In this document: piece by piece, positions 33,073 through 40,962 of the stretch
Numbering within the stretch: position 1 is the first letter of the stretch
Layout of the letters: each line of letters starts with the position of its first letter
Source of the DNA: a virus
Strand: one strand, 5' to 3'
IMG/VR virus record: IMGVR_UViG_3300020202_000071
Location: 1-64,000 of that record
Length of the DNA: 64,000 nucleotides
The notes under the pieces: model-generated
Seen by the model: the letters and a program-made list of their open reading frames with translations, nothing else
Databases searched by the model: none
What the model was told of the DNA's origin: nothing
Program-made: the position numbers and the translations under genes

Positions 33073-33314
33073 TGGCGCAGGACCCGCTTCGACCGACCGA
33101 GCAGACCGCGGCGCATCTCTACGTCGCGCAGAAGGTGCGAGGGCGCCTGGTGTGGGACGCCGTCTATTGCCGCCGTCACTTCGAGGAGTGGCGCCAGCGC
33201 GGCACCTTCGATGTGCTGTGGCGCGATCGGCGTGTCGTGAACGTGGTCGTTCTCCCGTGGCCGCACGAGCCTCGATGCGGCGTGTGTGCCGAAGCCGCGG
33301 AGAAGTCGGCGTAG
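33072..33314 (+). CDS. Small hypothetical protein
   Basis: 80 residues, ATG 33072 at the last base of the preceding stop. Contains a CRRHFEEWRQRG segment and a CGVC pair near the end (EPRCGVCAEA), possible zinc ligands together. Followed after 2 bases by the HNH-like gene. Family unknown. Confidence 0.55.
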   Translation: MAQDPLRPTEQTAAHLYVAQKVRGRLVWDAVYCRRHFEEWRQRGTFDVLWRDRRVVNVVVLPWPHEPRCGVCAEAAEKSA

Positions 33315-33316
33315 CC

Positions 33317-33754
33317 ATGCCGATCGACTACTCCGTCCTCGCATCCGTCGGTGGCATCGGGAAGGGCACGCCACGCGGACTCCGCGCGCACAGTCGCAAG
33401 GCGGCTGAGAAGGCGAAACTCGCGAAAGCGTACGCCGAGGTCGACGCGCGGGATCAGGGCTACTGCGTCGTCACAGGTGCCTACACGACGCCCGGCGCGA
33501 TCGATCCCAAGAAGCGACGCGAGCATCACCACTTGTCCGGTCGTCGCGTACGGCCGTCGTGGAAGTTCGACAGCCGCCGAATCATCACGGTGAGTGCCTT
33601 TGCGCACAGCCTGTTGACAAGTGAAGCGTTGCAACTCGAAGGGGATGACGCGACGAAGCGCATCGTTGCCCATTGGAACAGACGCCTCGTCAAGCCGGGA
33701 AAAGAACCGTTCCAGTTGCGGAGTAAGCGCTGGTCAGCGAACGAGAACGAGTAA
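33317..33754 (+). CDS. HNH-type nuclease-like protein
   Basis: 145 residues. After a basic N-terminus comes a CVVTG turn, REHHHLSGRRVRPSW and RRIITVSAFAHSLLTSEAL. The H-H-H-L and downstream His/Asn residues fit a degenerate HNH beta-beta-alpha metal site like NinG/RecBCD-associated phage nucleases. It may act in recombination with the exonuclease upstream. The catalytic set is not complete enough to be sure. Confidence 0.55.
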   Translation: MPIDYSVLASVGGIGKGTPRGLRAHSRKAAEKAKLAKAYAEVDARDQGYCVVTGAYTTPGAIDPKKRREHHHLSGRRVRPSWKFDSRRIITVSAFAHSLLTSEALQLEGDDATKRIVAHWNRRLVKPGKEPFQLRSKRWSANENE

Positions 33755-33761
33755 CGAGAGC

Positions 33762-34223
33762 TTGCGCGGGCCGGGGTGGGTCGGCGGTTCTGAGGTTCCG
33801 TTTCCGACTGTCGATGCGAGATCGACACCCGCGCAAATAGTTGTTCAGTGCAGCAGCACGGAAGGACGTGCAGCGGGACTAGCTCCGCGCCAACTCCCGC
33901 CGAGTGCGCACCGGAGATCGGGTAGGCAGCCGGTGAACTTCAAGCCCGGCCTGCACTGAACAGCAAATGTGAAGGAGCGAGATACACCACGAGCGGGGCG
34001 CACTAAACGCTGAGTCATGCCCAGGGGCCGTCAGTCCGTGTCGCAAACGGCCCCCTCTGATCGCGCAAGTCGTTGCGGACAGCGCGCGATCACAACGGAG
34101 TGGACACGGAGCGGAAGCCCTGATTGCCGAGAGCCGAAGAGCGCAACCTCTGAACGCTCAAACGTGGAACGTCGCACGGATCGCGCCAAGACGTGACTTA
34201 CGCCGGAGGGAGAGCAATCCGGC
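33762..34223 (+). ncRNA. Structured non-coding region, possible large RNA
   Basis: No ORF covers 33755-34270 (516 bases). It holds a series of perfect stems in one direction: 33762-33770 with 33828-33836 (9 bp) enclosing a 7-bp hairpin 33809-33815/33821-33827; 33842-33853 with 33951-33962 (12 bp, 14 with a G-U); 34024-34031/34047-34054 (8 bp); 34058-34066/34084-34092 (9 bp); 34202-34207/34218-34223 (6 bp). No U-tract follows. The GIY-YIG gene begins 48 bases downstream. A large phage RNA or a degenerate intron are possibilities; I see no group I core motif. Confidence 0.45.
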
Positions 34224-34270
34224 ACTCAGCGTACGGCGATTAGATTCGCGTTTGTTTCGGACGAGGTGAC

Positions 34271-34639
34271 ATGGCGAAGACGAGACCTAGCCAATTGATT
34301 CTGGCGACCGCGACCAGACGGGGTCGCGGCTGGCTGGTGATTAACACGGCGGCGACGCACCTTATGCCGCCGACGCCGGTGGTCTACGCCATCTACCAGT
34401 ACGGCGAACTGCTCTACATCGGCCAGACCGTGAATCTTCGTCGGCGGTTTCTGACTTATCGCGATCGATACGAATGCTCTTACTCAAAGGTGTGCGTGGT
34501 GCCAGATAAGGGCGAGCGCTTGGCGCTTGAGCGCAAACTCATCCGGCGCGTTCGCCCCGTTCAGAATCACGTTTTTACCGGGCGCCCAAGTCGTCGCCAT
34601 GGCACGCACGTTTGCGCACTGTCATACCTCCATGCCTAA
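34271..34639 (+). CDS. GIY-YIG endonuclease (possible homing endonuclease)
   Basis: 122 residues, ATG 34271 preceded by GAGGTGAC. The complete GIY-YIG site is visible: Y-A-I-Y at about 37, YIGQTVNLRRRF at about 48 with the catalytic Arg, LALERKLIRRVRP with Glu, and QNHVF with Asn. No DNA-binding tail. It is a stand-alone nuclease inserted between the structured region and the replication gene and overlaps the latter by 8 bases. Confidence 0.75.
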   Translation: MAKTRPSQLILATATRRGRGWLVINTAATHLMPPTPVVYAIYQYGELLYIGQTVNLRRRFLTYRDRYECSYSKVCVVPDKGERLALERKLIRRVRPVQNHVFTGRPSRRHGTHVCALSYLHA

Positions 34640-35222
34640 CGAGTTGCCTTACTGCCCCTTGTTTGTGGGCGATTTAATGGCCGCTGTCAGCACGTGGCCA
34701 CCCGACCGCGTCGGCGCCTACATGCTCGCGCTCCTGTACCAGTGGGAGAACGGCGGACTGCCGGCGGATGACGAAAGCGAACTCGCGCGGATCCTTCACG
34801 CCTCGCGTTCTGTGGCGCGACGGCTCTGGCTCGAGATTCGATCGAAGTTTGTCAAGTACACGGACGGCCTGTGGTGGAACCCGAAAATGGAAGAGGTTCG
34901 CATTGAGGCTCGACGCCAGCATAAAGCCGCGTCGGAGCGTGGCCGAAAGGGTGCGGCGAAGCGGTGGGGGAAAGGTGCTCAAGTAGATGCTCAAGCATCG
35001 CTTAAGCAAAGCCTGGGCAATGCCAACCAGATCCAATCCATAGAAGAACCCCCCCAACCCCCCGCTGGCGCGGGGGGCTCAAATCGACCGCGTCGACGTC
35101 GCAAGACGGACCCGCATCCAGAAGACCTCGCGGACATCAAGCGCAATCACGAGTTGATGCGCCTGATGCGCGACGAAAAGCTTTCACGGCCAGAAGCGCT
35201 CAAGCGCTTGGGGATTCACTAA
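34632..35222 (+). CDS. Replication initiator-like protein (DUF1376 type)
   Basis: 196 residues from ATG 34632. The N-terminus LPYCPLFVGDLMAAVSTWPP ... VGAYMLALLYQWENGGLPAD, then a W..N.K.EE.R helix and GRKGAAKRWG, matches the DUF1376 proteins that open the replication module of many phages, often thought to act like lambda O/helicase loaders. The C-terminal part is basic with a short conserved helix (HELMRLMRDEKLSRPEALKR). Predicted origin sequence not found. Confidence 0.7.
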   Translation: MPNELPYCPLFVGDLMAAVSTWPPDRVGAYMLALLYQWENGGLPADDESELARILHASRSVARRLWLEIRSKFVKYTDGLWWNPKMEEVRIEARRQHKAASERGRKGAAKRWGKGAQVDAQASLKQSLGNANQIQSIEEPPQPPAGAGGSNRPRRRRKTDPHPEDLADIKRNHELMRLMRDEKLSRPEALKRLGIH

Positions 35223-35539
35223 TGCCTTGGCAGATCGCACGCCTCACCGATCACTGCGGCGCCGGCTGTCCGTCACCCACCATCGCGAAGGGGCAGCCGG
35301 TGTACGTCACCACGTTGGGTCAGAAGCGGTGCGAAGCGTGCGGGACGCGAGCGTTCGGACCGCCGCCGGCGGATCTCCTGCGCGAGCTCCAACCAGAGCC
35401 GTCTGCGCAACGGGAGTCGGGACCGGAATCCGTGTCCGCGATTGCGATGCGGCGATCGCTCGACGAGATCGCCGAGAAGGCGCAGCAACAGACCGGATGG
35501 TCCGGTCGCGATCGGCAGCTGCCGGAAGGGGATCGCTGA
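35222..35539 (+). CDS. Small zinc-ribbon-like protein
   Basis: 105 residues; ATG overlaps the preceding stop by one base (TAATG). Four cysteines in two pairs, DHCGAGCPS and RCEACG, can bind zinc. C-terminal helix (AMRRSLDEIAEKAQQQ). Overlaps the next gene by TGATG. Function unknown. Confidence 0.6.
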   Translation: MPWQIARLTDHCGAGCPSPTIAKGQPVYVTTLGQKRCEACGTRAFGPPPADLLRELQPEPSAQRESGPESVSAIAMRRSLDEIAEKAQQQTGWSGRDRQLPEGDR

Positions 35540-35910
35540 TGGCGATGCCGGAAACGCAGCTCGGGATCGACTGGACACGCGACACGAACGCGCCCGTCAG
35601 CGGCCGCACACCCGCAGCGCGCCACGCGAGCAGCACGGGCGCCATGGCGATCGCCCCGAAGGCGGGCACCTTGCGGGCACGGATGCTCGCGGCCTTCCGG
35701 CAGCACGGGAAGCTGACGATCGCGGAATGCGCCGTTATCACCGGCATCAAGGAAACCACGGTCTGCGCCCGGTGGAAGGAACTCGAGACGGCGGGCTGGA
35801 TTGTCGGCACGGCCACGTTTCAGACCTATCGCGCGAGCGGTCGCGTGGTGCGGCGGGAATGGCACGAATTGACGGCACGCGGGCGCGAGATCGCGGAGTC
35901 GCTCCGCTGA
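35539..35910 (+). CDS. Winged-helix DNA-binding protein
   Basis: 123 residues. A MarR/phage-type wHTH at about 45-110: LRARMLAAFRQHGKLTIAEC, ITGIKETTVCARWKELETAG, and a wing with RREWHELTARG. Likely a regulator or replication accessory. In an unbroken chain of one-base and four-base overlaps with both neighbours. Confidence 0.65.
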   Translation: MAMPETQLGIDWTRDTNAPVSGRTPAARHASSTGAMAIAPKAGTLRARMLAAFRQHGKLTIAECAVITGIKETTVCARWKELETAGWIVGTATFQTYRASGRVVRREWHELTARGREIAESLR

Positions 35911-36248
35911 TGGCTCGCGCAAGTCTTCCGCTCGATCGTCAGTGTCAGTTGCTCGGACTCCCGCGTCCGGTTGCCGAGCATCGGTTCCACCCGACGCGCC
36001 GTTGGCGGTTCGATTGGGCGTTCGTGGACGAGCGGATCGCGATCGAGATCGAAGGCGGCGTCTTCCTCGCCGACGGAGGGCGGCATTCACGCGGCGCCGG
36101 ATTTCGGAACGACACCGAGAAGTACGCCGAAGCCGCAATTGCCGGCTGGCGAATCATCCGCGTGCTCCCGGAGCACGTGACCCAAGGGCAAGCCGTCGAA
36201 TGGATTCGACGCGCATTGAAAGGACCGATCGATGTTTCTGACCGCTGA
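35910..36248 (+). CDS. PD-(D/E)XK endonuclease (Vsr/resolvase-like)
   Basis: 112 residues. FHPTRRWRFDWAFVDERIAI then EIEGGVF, with Asp, then Glu-x-Glu, is a PD-(D/E)XK metal site; GRHSRGAGF, EKYAEAAIAGWRIIRVLPEH completes the Vsr-like fold. I recall very similar proteins from Burkholderia and Pseudomonas phages at this genomic place, where they may resolve branched DNA. Function otherwise inferred. Confidence 0.65.
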   Translation: MARASLPLDRQCQLLGLPRPVAEHRFHPTRRWRFDWAFVDERIAIEIEGGVFLADGGRHSRGAGFRNDTEKYAEAAIAGWRIIRVLPEHVTQGQAVEWIRRALKGPIDVSDR

Positions 36249-36861
36249 CATTCCAGCCCTGTTCAAGAAGGGCACGTTGAAGTTGGTCCCGAACGAAGAC
36301 GGCGATGGCATTCGTCGCGTTGCGGAGGCCATGCTCGTGATCGAGCCGTTCCCGGTGAAGCTCGCACGCGAGATGGGCGACGAGATCGCCAATCACCTGT
36401 TCGACGACGACGACACGATCCGGATGGAGCTCGAATCGATCGATCTGCGCGTCAGGGCTGGTCTGCAGAACGTCACGGTGCGGCCGGACGAAGCACTGGA
36501 ACCAATCGCCATCCTGACGCCGGTCTCAATCAAGGACGTCAGCGCCACCGTGATCGACGACAAGAAGACGCAGCGGCGCTGGCTGTCGTTCTCGTTCGTG
36601 CTGGTGTTCTCGCTCGAGACGCGCGAGGCGCGGAACTTCGTGTTGGATCAGTTCGGCCGCACGTTGTTGTGGTCCTTCGAGGCGATGCAGCGCGATCTCT
36701 TGCGCCAAGCCGACCTTCACGAGACGGCGGCCCGGCTCGGCGAGCACGGCTCCGCAACGCTGGAGACACCTGACGGCGAGCGTATCTCGTTCGACGAGCA
36801 CACCAGCAAGAAGCACCGGCAGATCGCGCGCAACTTGCGCGACGCAGCGAAGGCGCACTGA
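36232..36861 (+). CDS. Hypothetical protein (209 aa)
   Basis: Begins MFLTADIPALFKKGTLKLVP, with a beta-rich N-terminal half (IRRVAEAMLVIEPFPVKLAR, VTVRPDEALEPIAILTP) and a helical second half (FVLDQFGRTLLWSFEAMQRD, SKKHRQIARNLRDAA). It overlaps the endonuclease by 17 bases. Family unknown; location suggests a replication or recombination accessory. Confidence 0.6.
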   Translation: MFLTADIPALFKKGTLKLVPNEDGDGIRRVAEAMLVIEPFPVKLAREMGDEIANHLFDDDDTIRMELESIDLRVRAGLQNVTVRPDEALEPIAILTPVSIKDVSATVIDDKKTQRRWLSFSFVLVFSLETREARNFVLDQFGRTLLWSFEAMQRDLLRQADLHETAARLGEHGSATLETPDGERISFDEHTSKKHRQIARNLRDAAKAH

Positions 36862-36864
36862 CCA

Positions 36865-37086
36865 GTGATCACCGTCCCGGTCTTCCCCTCGTCGCGGCAT
36901 GGCGTCATGGCGATGCAACCGATGCAGATCCCCGCGTGCTGGTCCGTCTGGATCTGTCGTGGCATTCGGTATTCCTGGACGGCGAGTCGGCAGTTGCAGG
37001 CGAGGGATGAAGACGGACGCACGTGGCGCTTTGACGAAACGCGTCAGGCGTGGATGCGGGTGATCGATCGGGAGAAGGTCGCGTGA
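36865..37086 (+). CDS. Small hypothetical protein
   Basis: 73 residues from GTG 36865; ATG 36907 is an alternative. Contains ACWSVWICRGIRYSWTASRQ, then ARDEDGRTWRFDETRQAW, a beta-rich region. Its stop overlaps the methyltransferase start (GTGA). Family unknown. Confidence 0.5.
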   Translation: MITVPVFPSSRHGVMAMQPMQIPACWSVWICRGIRYSWTASRQLQARDEDGRTWRFDETRQAWMRVIDREKVA

Positions 37087-38501
37087 TCTTGCACGGCGAT
37101 TGCCTCACCGTGCTCCGGACGCTCGACGTCGACTCGATCGACGCCTGCGTCACCGATCCGCCCTACGGGATCGGGTTCATGTCGAAATCATGGGACACGT
37201 TCTCGCCAGCGGCGGCGGCCGCGCGGATCATGGAGAACGACGAGATCGATTCGGACAATCCGAACCTCCGCGGGCGAACGCGCGGCGTCGCCTCTTCACC
37301 GTCAGCCATCGAATACGACCGCTCGGTCGAAGGTCAACGTGGGTTTCAGGCGTTCTGTGAGTCGTGGGGCCGTGAAGTCTTTCGAGTCCTAAAACCGGGA
37401 GCGTATCTGCTGGTCTGCGGTGCGCCGCGCAGCTATCACCGGATGGCCTGCGGCATCGAAGATGCCGGCTTCGAGGTGCGCGACTGCTTCGCGTGGTTGT
37501 TTGGGCAAGGCTATCCGAAAAGCGTGGACATCGCCCGGGCGATCGACATGGCGCTCTGTACCGAGGATGGCCGTCATTGCATGCGGCGAGTGCCGCCGTC
37601 GTTGAAGTTCCAGCCAGGAGATCACGTCTGCGCTGAGACGGAACTCGGGAAGCAATGGGCGGGGTGGGGCTCTGGCCTGAAACCGTCGAACGAGCCAATT
37701 TTAGTGGCGCGCAAGCCGCTTGTCGGCACGCTCGCCGAAAACGTCCTGAAGTTTGGCGCGGGGGCGCTGAACATCGCAGCATGCCGTCTTGACAGCACTG
37801 TTGACGACTGGTCACGCGAAAAGTTGGCGCGTCACAAGGCTGCGCGAAACGAACCATCAGGCACGCGGCGCTATATCGAGAAGGGCTCAACCGATTTCGG
37901 CATGCTGCCGGGACCGCGCGGTGGTGACGAATTGGGCCGATGGCCTGCGAATGTGCTGCTGGATCAGATTGCGGCCGACTTGCTCGACGCCCAGAGTGGC
38001 GAGCTCACGAGCGGTGCCAACCCGAGGCGCCGGTCATCGGACAAGTTCCGCGACATCTTCGGCGCGTTTCATGGGCAGGCGGAATGCACGCCGGCTCGTG
38101 GCGCTGATGCTGGCGGTGCTTCGCGCTTCTACTACGTCGCGAAACCGTCACGCGAAGAACGCGATCTCGGCTGCCACGACCTGATCGCGCGGCCACGGGA
38201 CGAGAGCCGCAAAGAGGGGAATCCCGGCGGCGACAACCCGCGCAACCGAGGACTTCAGCCACGCGGCAACTTCCATCCCACCGTCAAGCCGGTGGAACTC
38301 ATGCGCTGGTTGGTGCGACTCGTGACGCCGCCGGGCGGGCTGGTGCTCGATCCGTTCACCGGCAGCGGGACGACGGGCATGGCGTGCGTCTATGAGCAGC
38401 GCCGGTTCATTGGCATCGAACGCGAGGCGGATTACATCGCGATCGCGGAGCGCCGCATTCGATCCGTCGCGCCGTTGTTCGTAGATGAGGCGTCTGCATG
38501 A
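37083..38501 (+). CDS. DNA methyltransferase, beta-type N6-adenine/N4-cytosine
   Basis: 472 residues from GTG 37083. Motif IV DPPYG at about residue 25 and motif I DPFTGSGTTGMAC at about 422, with a large target-recognition region between, give the beta-class order. FHPTVKPVELMRWLVRLVTP precedes motif I. It probably modifies phage DNA against host restriction. No restriction enzyme gene is nearby, so it looks like an orphan. Sequence specificity cannot be read from the sequence. Confidence 0.85.
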   Translation: MILHGDCLTVLRTLDVDSIDACVTDPPYGIGFMSKSWDTFSPAAAAARIMENDEIDSDNPNLRGRTRGVASSPSAIEYDRSVEGQRGFQAFCESWGREVFRVLKPGAYLLVCGAPRSYHRMACGIEDAGFEVRDCFAWLFGQGYPKSVDIARAIDMALCTEDGRHCMRRVPPSLKFQPGDHVCAETELGKQWAGWGSGLKPSNEPILVARKPLVGTLAENVLKFGAGALNIAACRLDSTVDDWSREKLARHKAARNEPSGTRRYIEKGSTDFGMLPGPRGGDELGRWPANVLLDQIAADLLDAQSGELTSGANPRRRSSDKFRDIFGAFHGQAECTPARGADAGGASRFYYVAKPSREERDLGCHDLIARPRDESRKEGNPGGDNPRNRGLQPRGNFHPTVKPVELMRWLVRLVTPPGGLVLDPFTGSGTTGMACVYEQRRFIGIEREADYIAIAERRIRSVAPLFVDEASA

Positions 38502-38794
38502 CGGCGCGCAGAGGCTTCGCGATCGGCGATCCCCGCGCCACGGCGGCCGCCAAGAAGGGCGAAGCGGCCTCACGCGAGACACGGCGTCAGCGGATGTGGC
38601 GGCGCTTCATGAACGCCGCTGGCCGGTGTGAGTCGAAGTTCGACGCGTTCATCCTGGGCTGGAAGGCGCATCGCGAGTTTTCGAGCCGTCGCCGGACGCA
38701 GGGCGCGCCGCAGGATGACGGGCACCCGCCGATGTTGCCAGCGGATCGGCCCCCAGGGAACTGGCAGACGCGATCCGAGTGGGAATTGGACTGA
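38498..38794 (+). CDS. Small basic hypothetical protein
   Basis: 98 residues, starting MTARRGFAIGDPRATAAAKK. Arg/Lys-rich N-terminus (ETRRQRMWRRFMNAAGRC) could contact nucleic acid; the C-terminus is Pro/Gly-rich and ends WQTRSEWELD. Overlaps the methyltransferase by ATGA. Family unknown. Confidence 0.55.
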   Translation: MTARRGFAIGDPRATAAAKKGEAASRETRRQRMWRRFMNAAGRCESKFDAFILGWKAHREFSSRRRTQGAPQDDGHPPMLPADRPPGNWQTRSEWELD

Positions 38795-39003
38795 TGGAAG
38801 CGATGCTGATCGCTGGCGTCCTCGCGTTGATCGTCGTGGCGGCGGCCGCGGGCTTCGAAGTCGGCCGCTGGTATGGCCAAGCCTTCGCCTATCGCTTGCA
38901 TCGGCATGACGTGAATCTCGATCGCTGGTATGCGGAGGAACCCAAGATCCGCACACTTGCCCTGGCGCACCAGGACCAACAGCAGGAGGTAACCGGTGGG
39001 TAA
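38794..39003 (+). CDS. Small single-TM membrane protein
   Basis: 69 residues from ATG 38794 (TGATG with the previous stop). TM at about 4-25 (AMLIAGVLALIVVAAAAGFE), then EVGRWYGQAFAYRL and a charged C-terminus. The next gene starts inside its end. Function unknown. Confidence 0.6.
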   Translation: MEAMLIAGVLALIVVAAAAGFEVGRWYGQAFAYRLHRHDVNLDRWYAEEPKIRTLALAHQDQQQEVTGG

Positions 39004-39943
39004 GGACACGGCCATCGAGTGGGCCACGCACACCTTCAATCCATGGATCGGCTGCACGAAGATCGCGCCGGAGTGTGCACGATGCTACGCGCACGATGAG
39101 ACGTTCGTCCGCGTGCAGCGATCGCGCGGCCGCGAACTCTGGGGACCGACGGCGGATCGTCACGTCACGTCCGCCGGGAACTGGCGCGCGGTCCTCGCGT
39201 GGAACCGCATGGCCCACGCGGAAGGCACACGCGGGCGTGTGTTCTGCGCGTCACTCGCCGACGTCGCCGAGGATCGCCCGGATCTCGTCGAACCCCGCGC
39301 GCGTCTGTGCGATCTGATTCGACGAACCGACGCGCTGGACTGGCTCCTGCTCACCAAACGGCTCGAAGATCTCGTCCGGTTGTTCCCGGCCGATGTGCTC
39401 CAACGCGCATGGGTTGGCACGACGGCTGGCACCGTCGATCGGATGCGCGAGGAAGCCCCGCGGCTCGCAGAAATCGACTGCCGTGTCCGCTTCATCAGCG
39501 TCGAACCGATGCTCGAGGATGTCGCCGCCGATCTGCGCGACGCGCTTGTCGCGATCGGCGATCACGTACCTCGTTGGGTTGTAGCGGGTGGCGAGTCTGC
39601 GAAGCCCGGTGACAAGCCGGCCCGTCCGATGCATCCCGATTGGACGCGCGGAGTCCGCAACGTCTGCGTGTCCCTCGGCGTGCCGTTCCTGTTCAAACAG
39701 TGGGGCGACTGGCAGGACGGTAGCGTGATCGAGCCAGGGAAACCACCAGTCGGAGAAATCGTGCTGCTGGACGGCCGGCATGGCAAGACGCCGGAGGACC
39801 TCGGTTTCACCGGTATTGCGCGAGCAATGGAGTGGGGCCGGTTGCGCCCAACGATGATGGCACGCGTCGGCAAGAAAGCCGCCGGCCGAATGCTCGACGG
39901 TCGCGAGTGGAACGAATTCCCCACGGTTGAGGCGACCGTATGA
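38996..39943 (+). CDS. Phage Gp37/Gp68-family (DUF5131) protein
   Basis: 315 residues from GTG 38996. The N-terminus TFNPWIGCTKIAPECARCYA has the cysteine spacing typical of this phage family, and later parts (ALDWLLLTKRLEDL, VRFISVEPMLE, WVVAGGESAKPG, FLFKQWGDW) match its conserved blocks. The fold is related to radical-SAM-type barrels, but the function is not established. In an overlap chain with both neighbours. Confidence 0.8.
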   Translation: MGKDTAIEWATHTFNPWIGCTKIAPECARCYAHDETFVRVQRSRGRELWGPTADRHVTSAGNWRAVLAWNRMAHAEGTRGRVFCASLADVAEDRPDLVEPRARLCDLIRRTDALDWLLLTKRLEDLVRLFPADVLQRAWVGTTAGTVDRMREEAPRLAEIDCRVRFISVEPMLEDVAADLRDALVAIGDHVPRWVVAGGESAKPGDKPARPMHPDWTRGVRNVCVSLGVPFLFKQWGDWQDGSVIEPGKPPVGEIVLLDGRHGKTPEDLGFTGIARAMEWGRLRPTMMARVGKKAAGRMLDGREWNEFPTVEATV

Positions 39944-40185
39944 AGGAGCTTTGCCTATGCGGTTGCCTCGGGCTGGCCGATCCAATTCTCATCACGCTCG
40001 ACAACTGGTGCCCGAACTGTGGCCATGGCCACGTCGATCTTCCTGGCGATGACAGTACGTGTCGGTGCATCAGTTGTGGCGAGCCGCTACCGCGTTCCGT
40101 CGCACTGAAGACGCCGCCGACGCGCGTTCAGATTCGTCGCAAGGCCGGCGCGCGGCACAAAAAATCTGTCGAGGCGACGGTATGA
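39940..40185 (+). CDS. Zinc-ribbon protein
   Basis: 81 residues. Two CxxC pairs, NWCPNCGHG and CRCISCGEP, plus a CLCGC at the N-terminus, predict a zinc ribbon. The C-terminus is Lys/Arg-rich. Overlaps the previous gene by 4 bases and the next by 4. A single-strand-DNA or protein-binding role is likely but unproven. Confidence 0.65.
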   Translation: MKELCLCGCLGLADPILITLDNWCPNCGHGHVDLPGDDSTCRCISCGEPLPRSVALKTPPTRVQIRRKAGARHKKSVEATV

Positions 40186-40379
40186 GCGACGCACTGAAAT
40201 TGCTGGAGCCGCCCGCGTTCATTGGCATCTCGCAACTCCGCGTGACCAACGCCGCGCAGTTGCACGAGTTGACGCGCCCCGAGATCGTCATGGTGCAGAG
40301 CCAGCCCGTCGCCGTGCTCGTGCCTTATGACCTCTTTATGGCCGCGCAAGCACTCATCCGGAGGGTGAGTCAGTCATGA
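40182..40379 (+). CDS. Phd/YefM-like antitoxin-type protein, no toxin beside it
   Basis: 65 residues. ISQLRVTNAAQLHELTRPEI and the strand-helix unit QPVAVLVPYDLFMAAQALI resemble the Phd/YefM DNA-binding antitoxin fold. No toxin gene follows. It might neutralise a host toxin or regulate transcription. Weak call because of size. Confidence 0.5.
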   Translation: MSDALKLLEPPAFIGISQLRVTNAAQLHELTRPEIVMVQSQPVAVLVPYDLFMAAQALIRRVSQS

Positions 40380-40419
40380 CCCGGATCGCGTTCACCTACG
40401 TTGAGGAAGGAACTGAAGA

Positions 40420-40962
40420 GTGAAGACGCTGAAGCTCGCCGAGAACCTGAACCTCCCCGCGGACGAAGCCGTCACCCAGAAGTTCGGCACCGCCTACGTA
40501 ACGGAACTCCGCGAGCGGATCATCGCCAATAGCGTTGAGGATGAGCGCGGCTGCTGGCTCTGGCAGAAGAGCAAGAAGAACGGCTACGGGCAAACCAGCG
40601 TTCATCGCATGTCGACGTACACGCATCACCTCGCGTACGAACTGTTCATCGGGCCCATTCCACCCGGGCGCTTTGTGTGCCATCGCTGCGACGTCAGCGC
40701 GTGCAACAACCCGGCGCATCTCTTCCTGGGAACGCAGGCTGAGAACCTCGCCGACATGCGCGCGAAGGGCCGCGGCTCGAAGCCGCCAGTCGCTCAGGGC
40801 GAGACGCATCACGCTACGCCGCTCACCGACAAGCAGGTCGTGGAAATCAGACGGCTTGCGGCGGAAGGCAAAAAGCAACGGGACATCGCGGCGCAGTTCG
40901 GGTGCTGCCAGGCAACGGTGTCGTCGATCGTTCGAGGTCAGTATCGGAGGAGCGCGCGATGA
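40420..40962 (+). CDS. HNH endonuclease carrying the ATPase N-terminus
   Basis: 180 residues from GTG 40420. Residues 1-23 (KLAENLNLPADEAVTQKFG) duplicate the first 23 of the following ATPase (LELAPGLNLPADEAIAQKFG). Residues about 75-115 are an HNH domain: FVCHRCDVSACNNPAHLFLG. The C-terminus has a helix-turn-helix (EIRRLAAEGKKQRDIAAQFG). It looks like a homing endonuclease that arrived attached to the 5' end of its target gene. Stop overlaps the ATPase start. Confidence 0.8.
   Translation: MKTLKLAENLNLPADEAVTQKFGTAYVTELRERIIANSVEDERGCWLWQKSKKNGYGQTSVHRMSTYTHHLAYELFIGPIPPGRFVCHRCDVSACNNPAHLFLGTQAENLADMRAKGRGSKPPVAQGETHHATPLTDKQVVEIRRLAAEGKKQRDIAAQFGCCQATVSSIVRGQYRRSAR

Noticed and set aside
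33842-33962. Group I intron
   Set aside because: The 12-bp stem looked like an intron helix, but I found no P7/guanosine-site motif and no interrupted host gene; left as unspecified structured RNA.
40376-40423. 15-residue ORF between the antitoxin-like gene and the HNH gene
   Set aside because: Too short to support; more likely leader sequence of the HNH gene.
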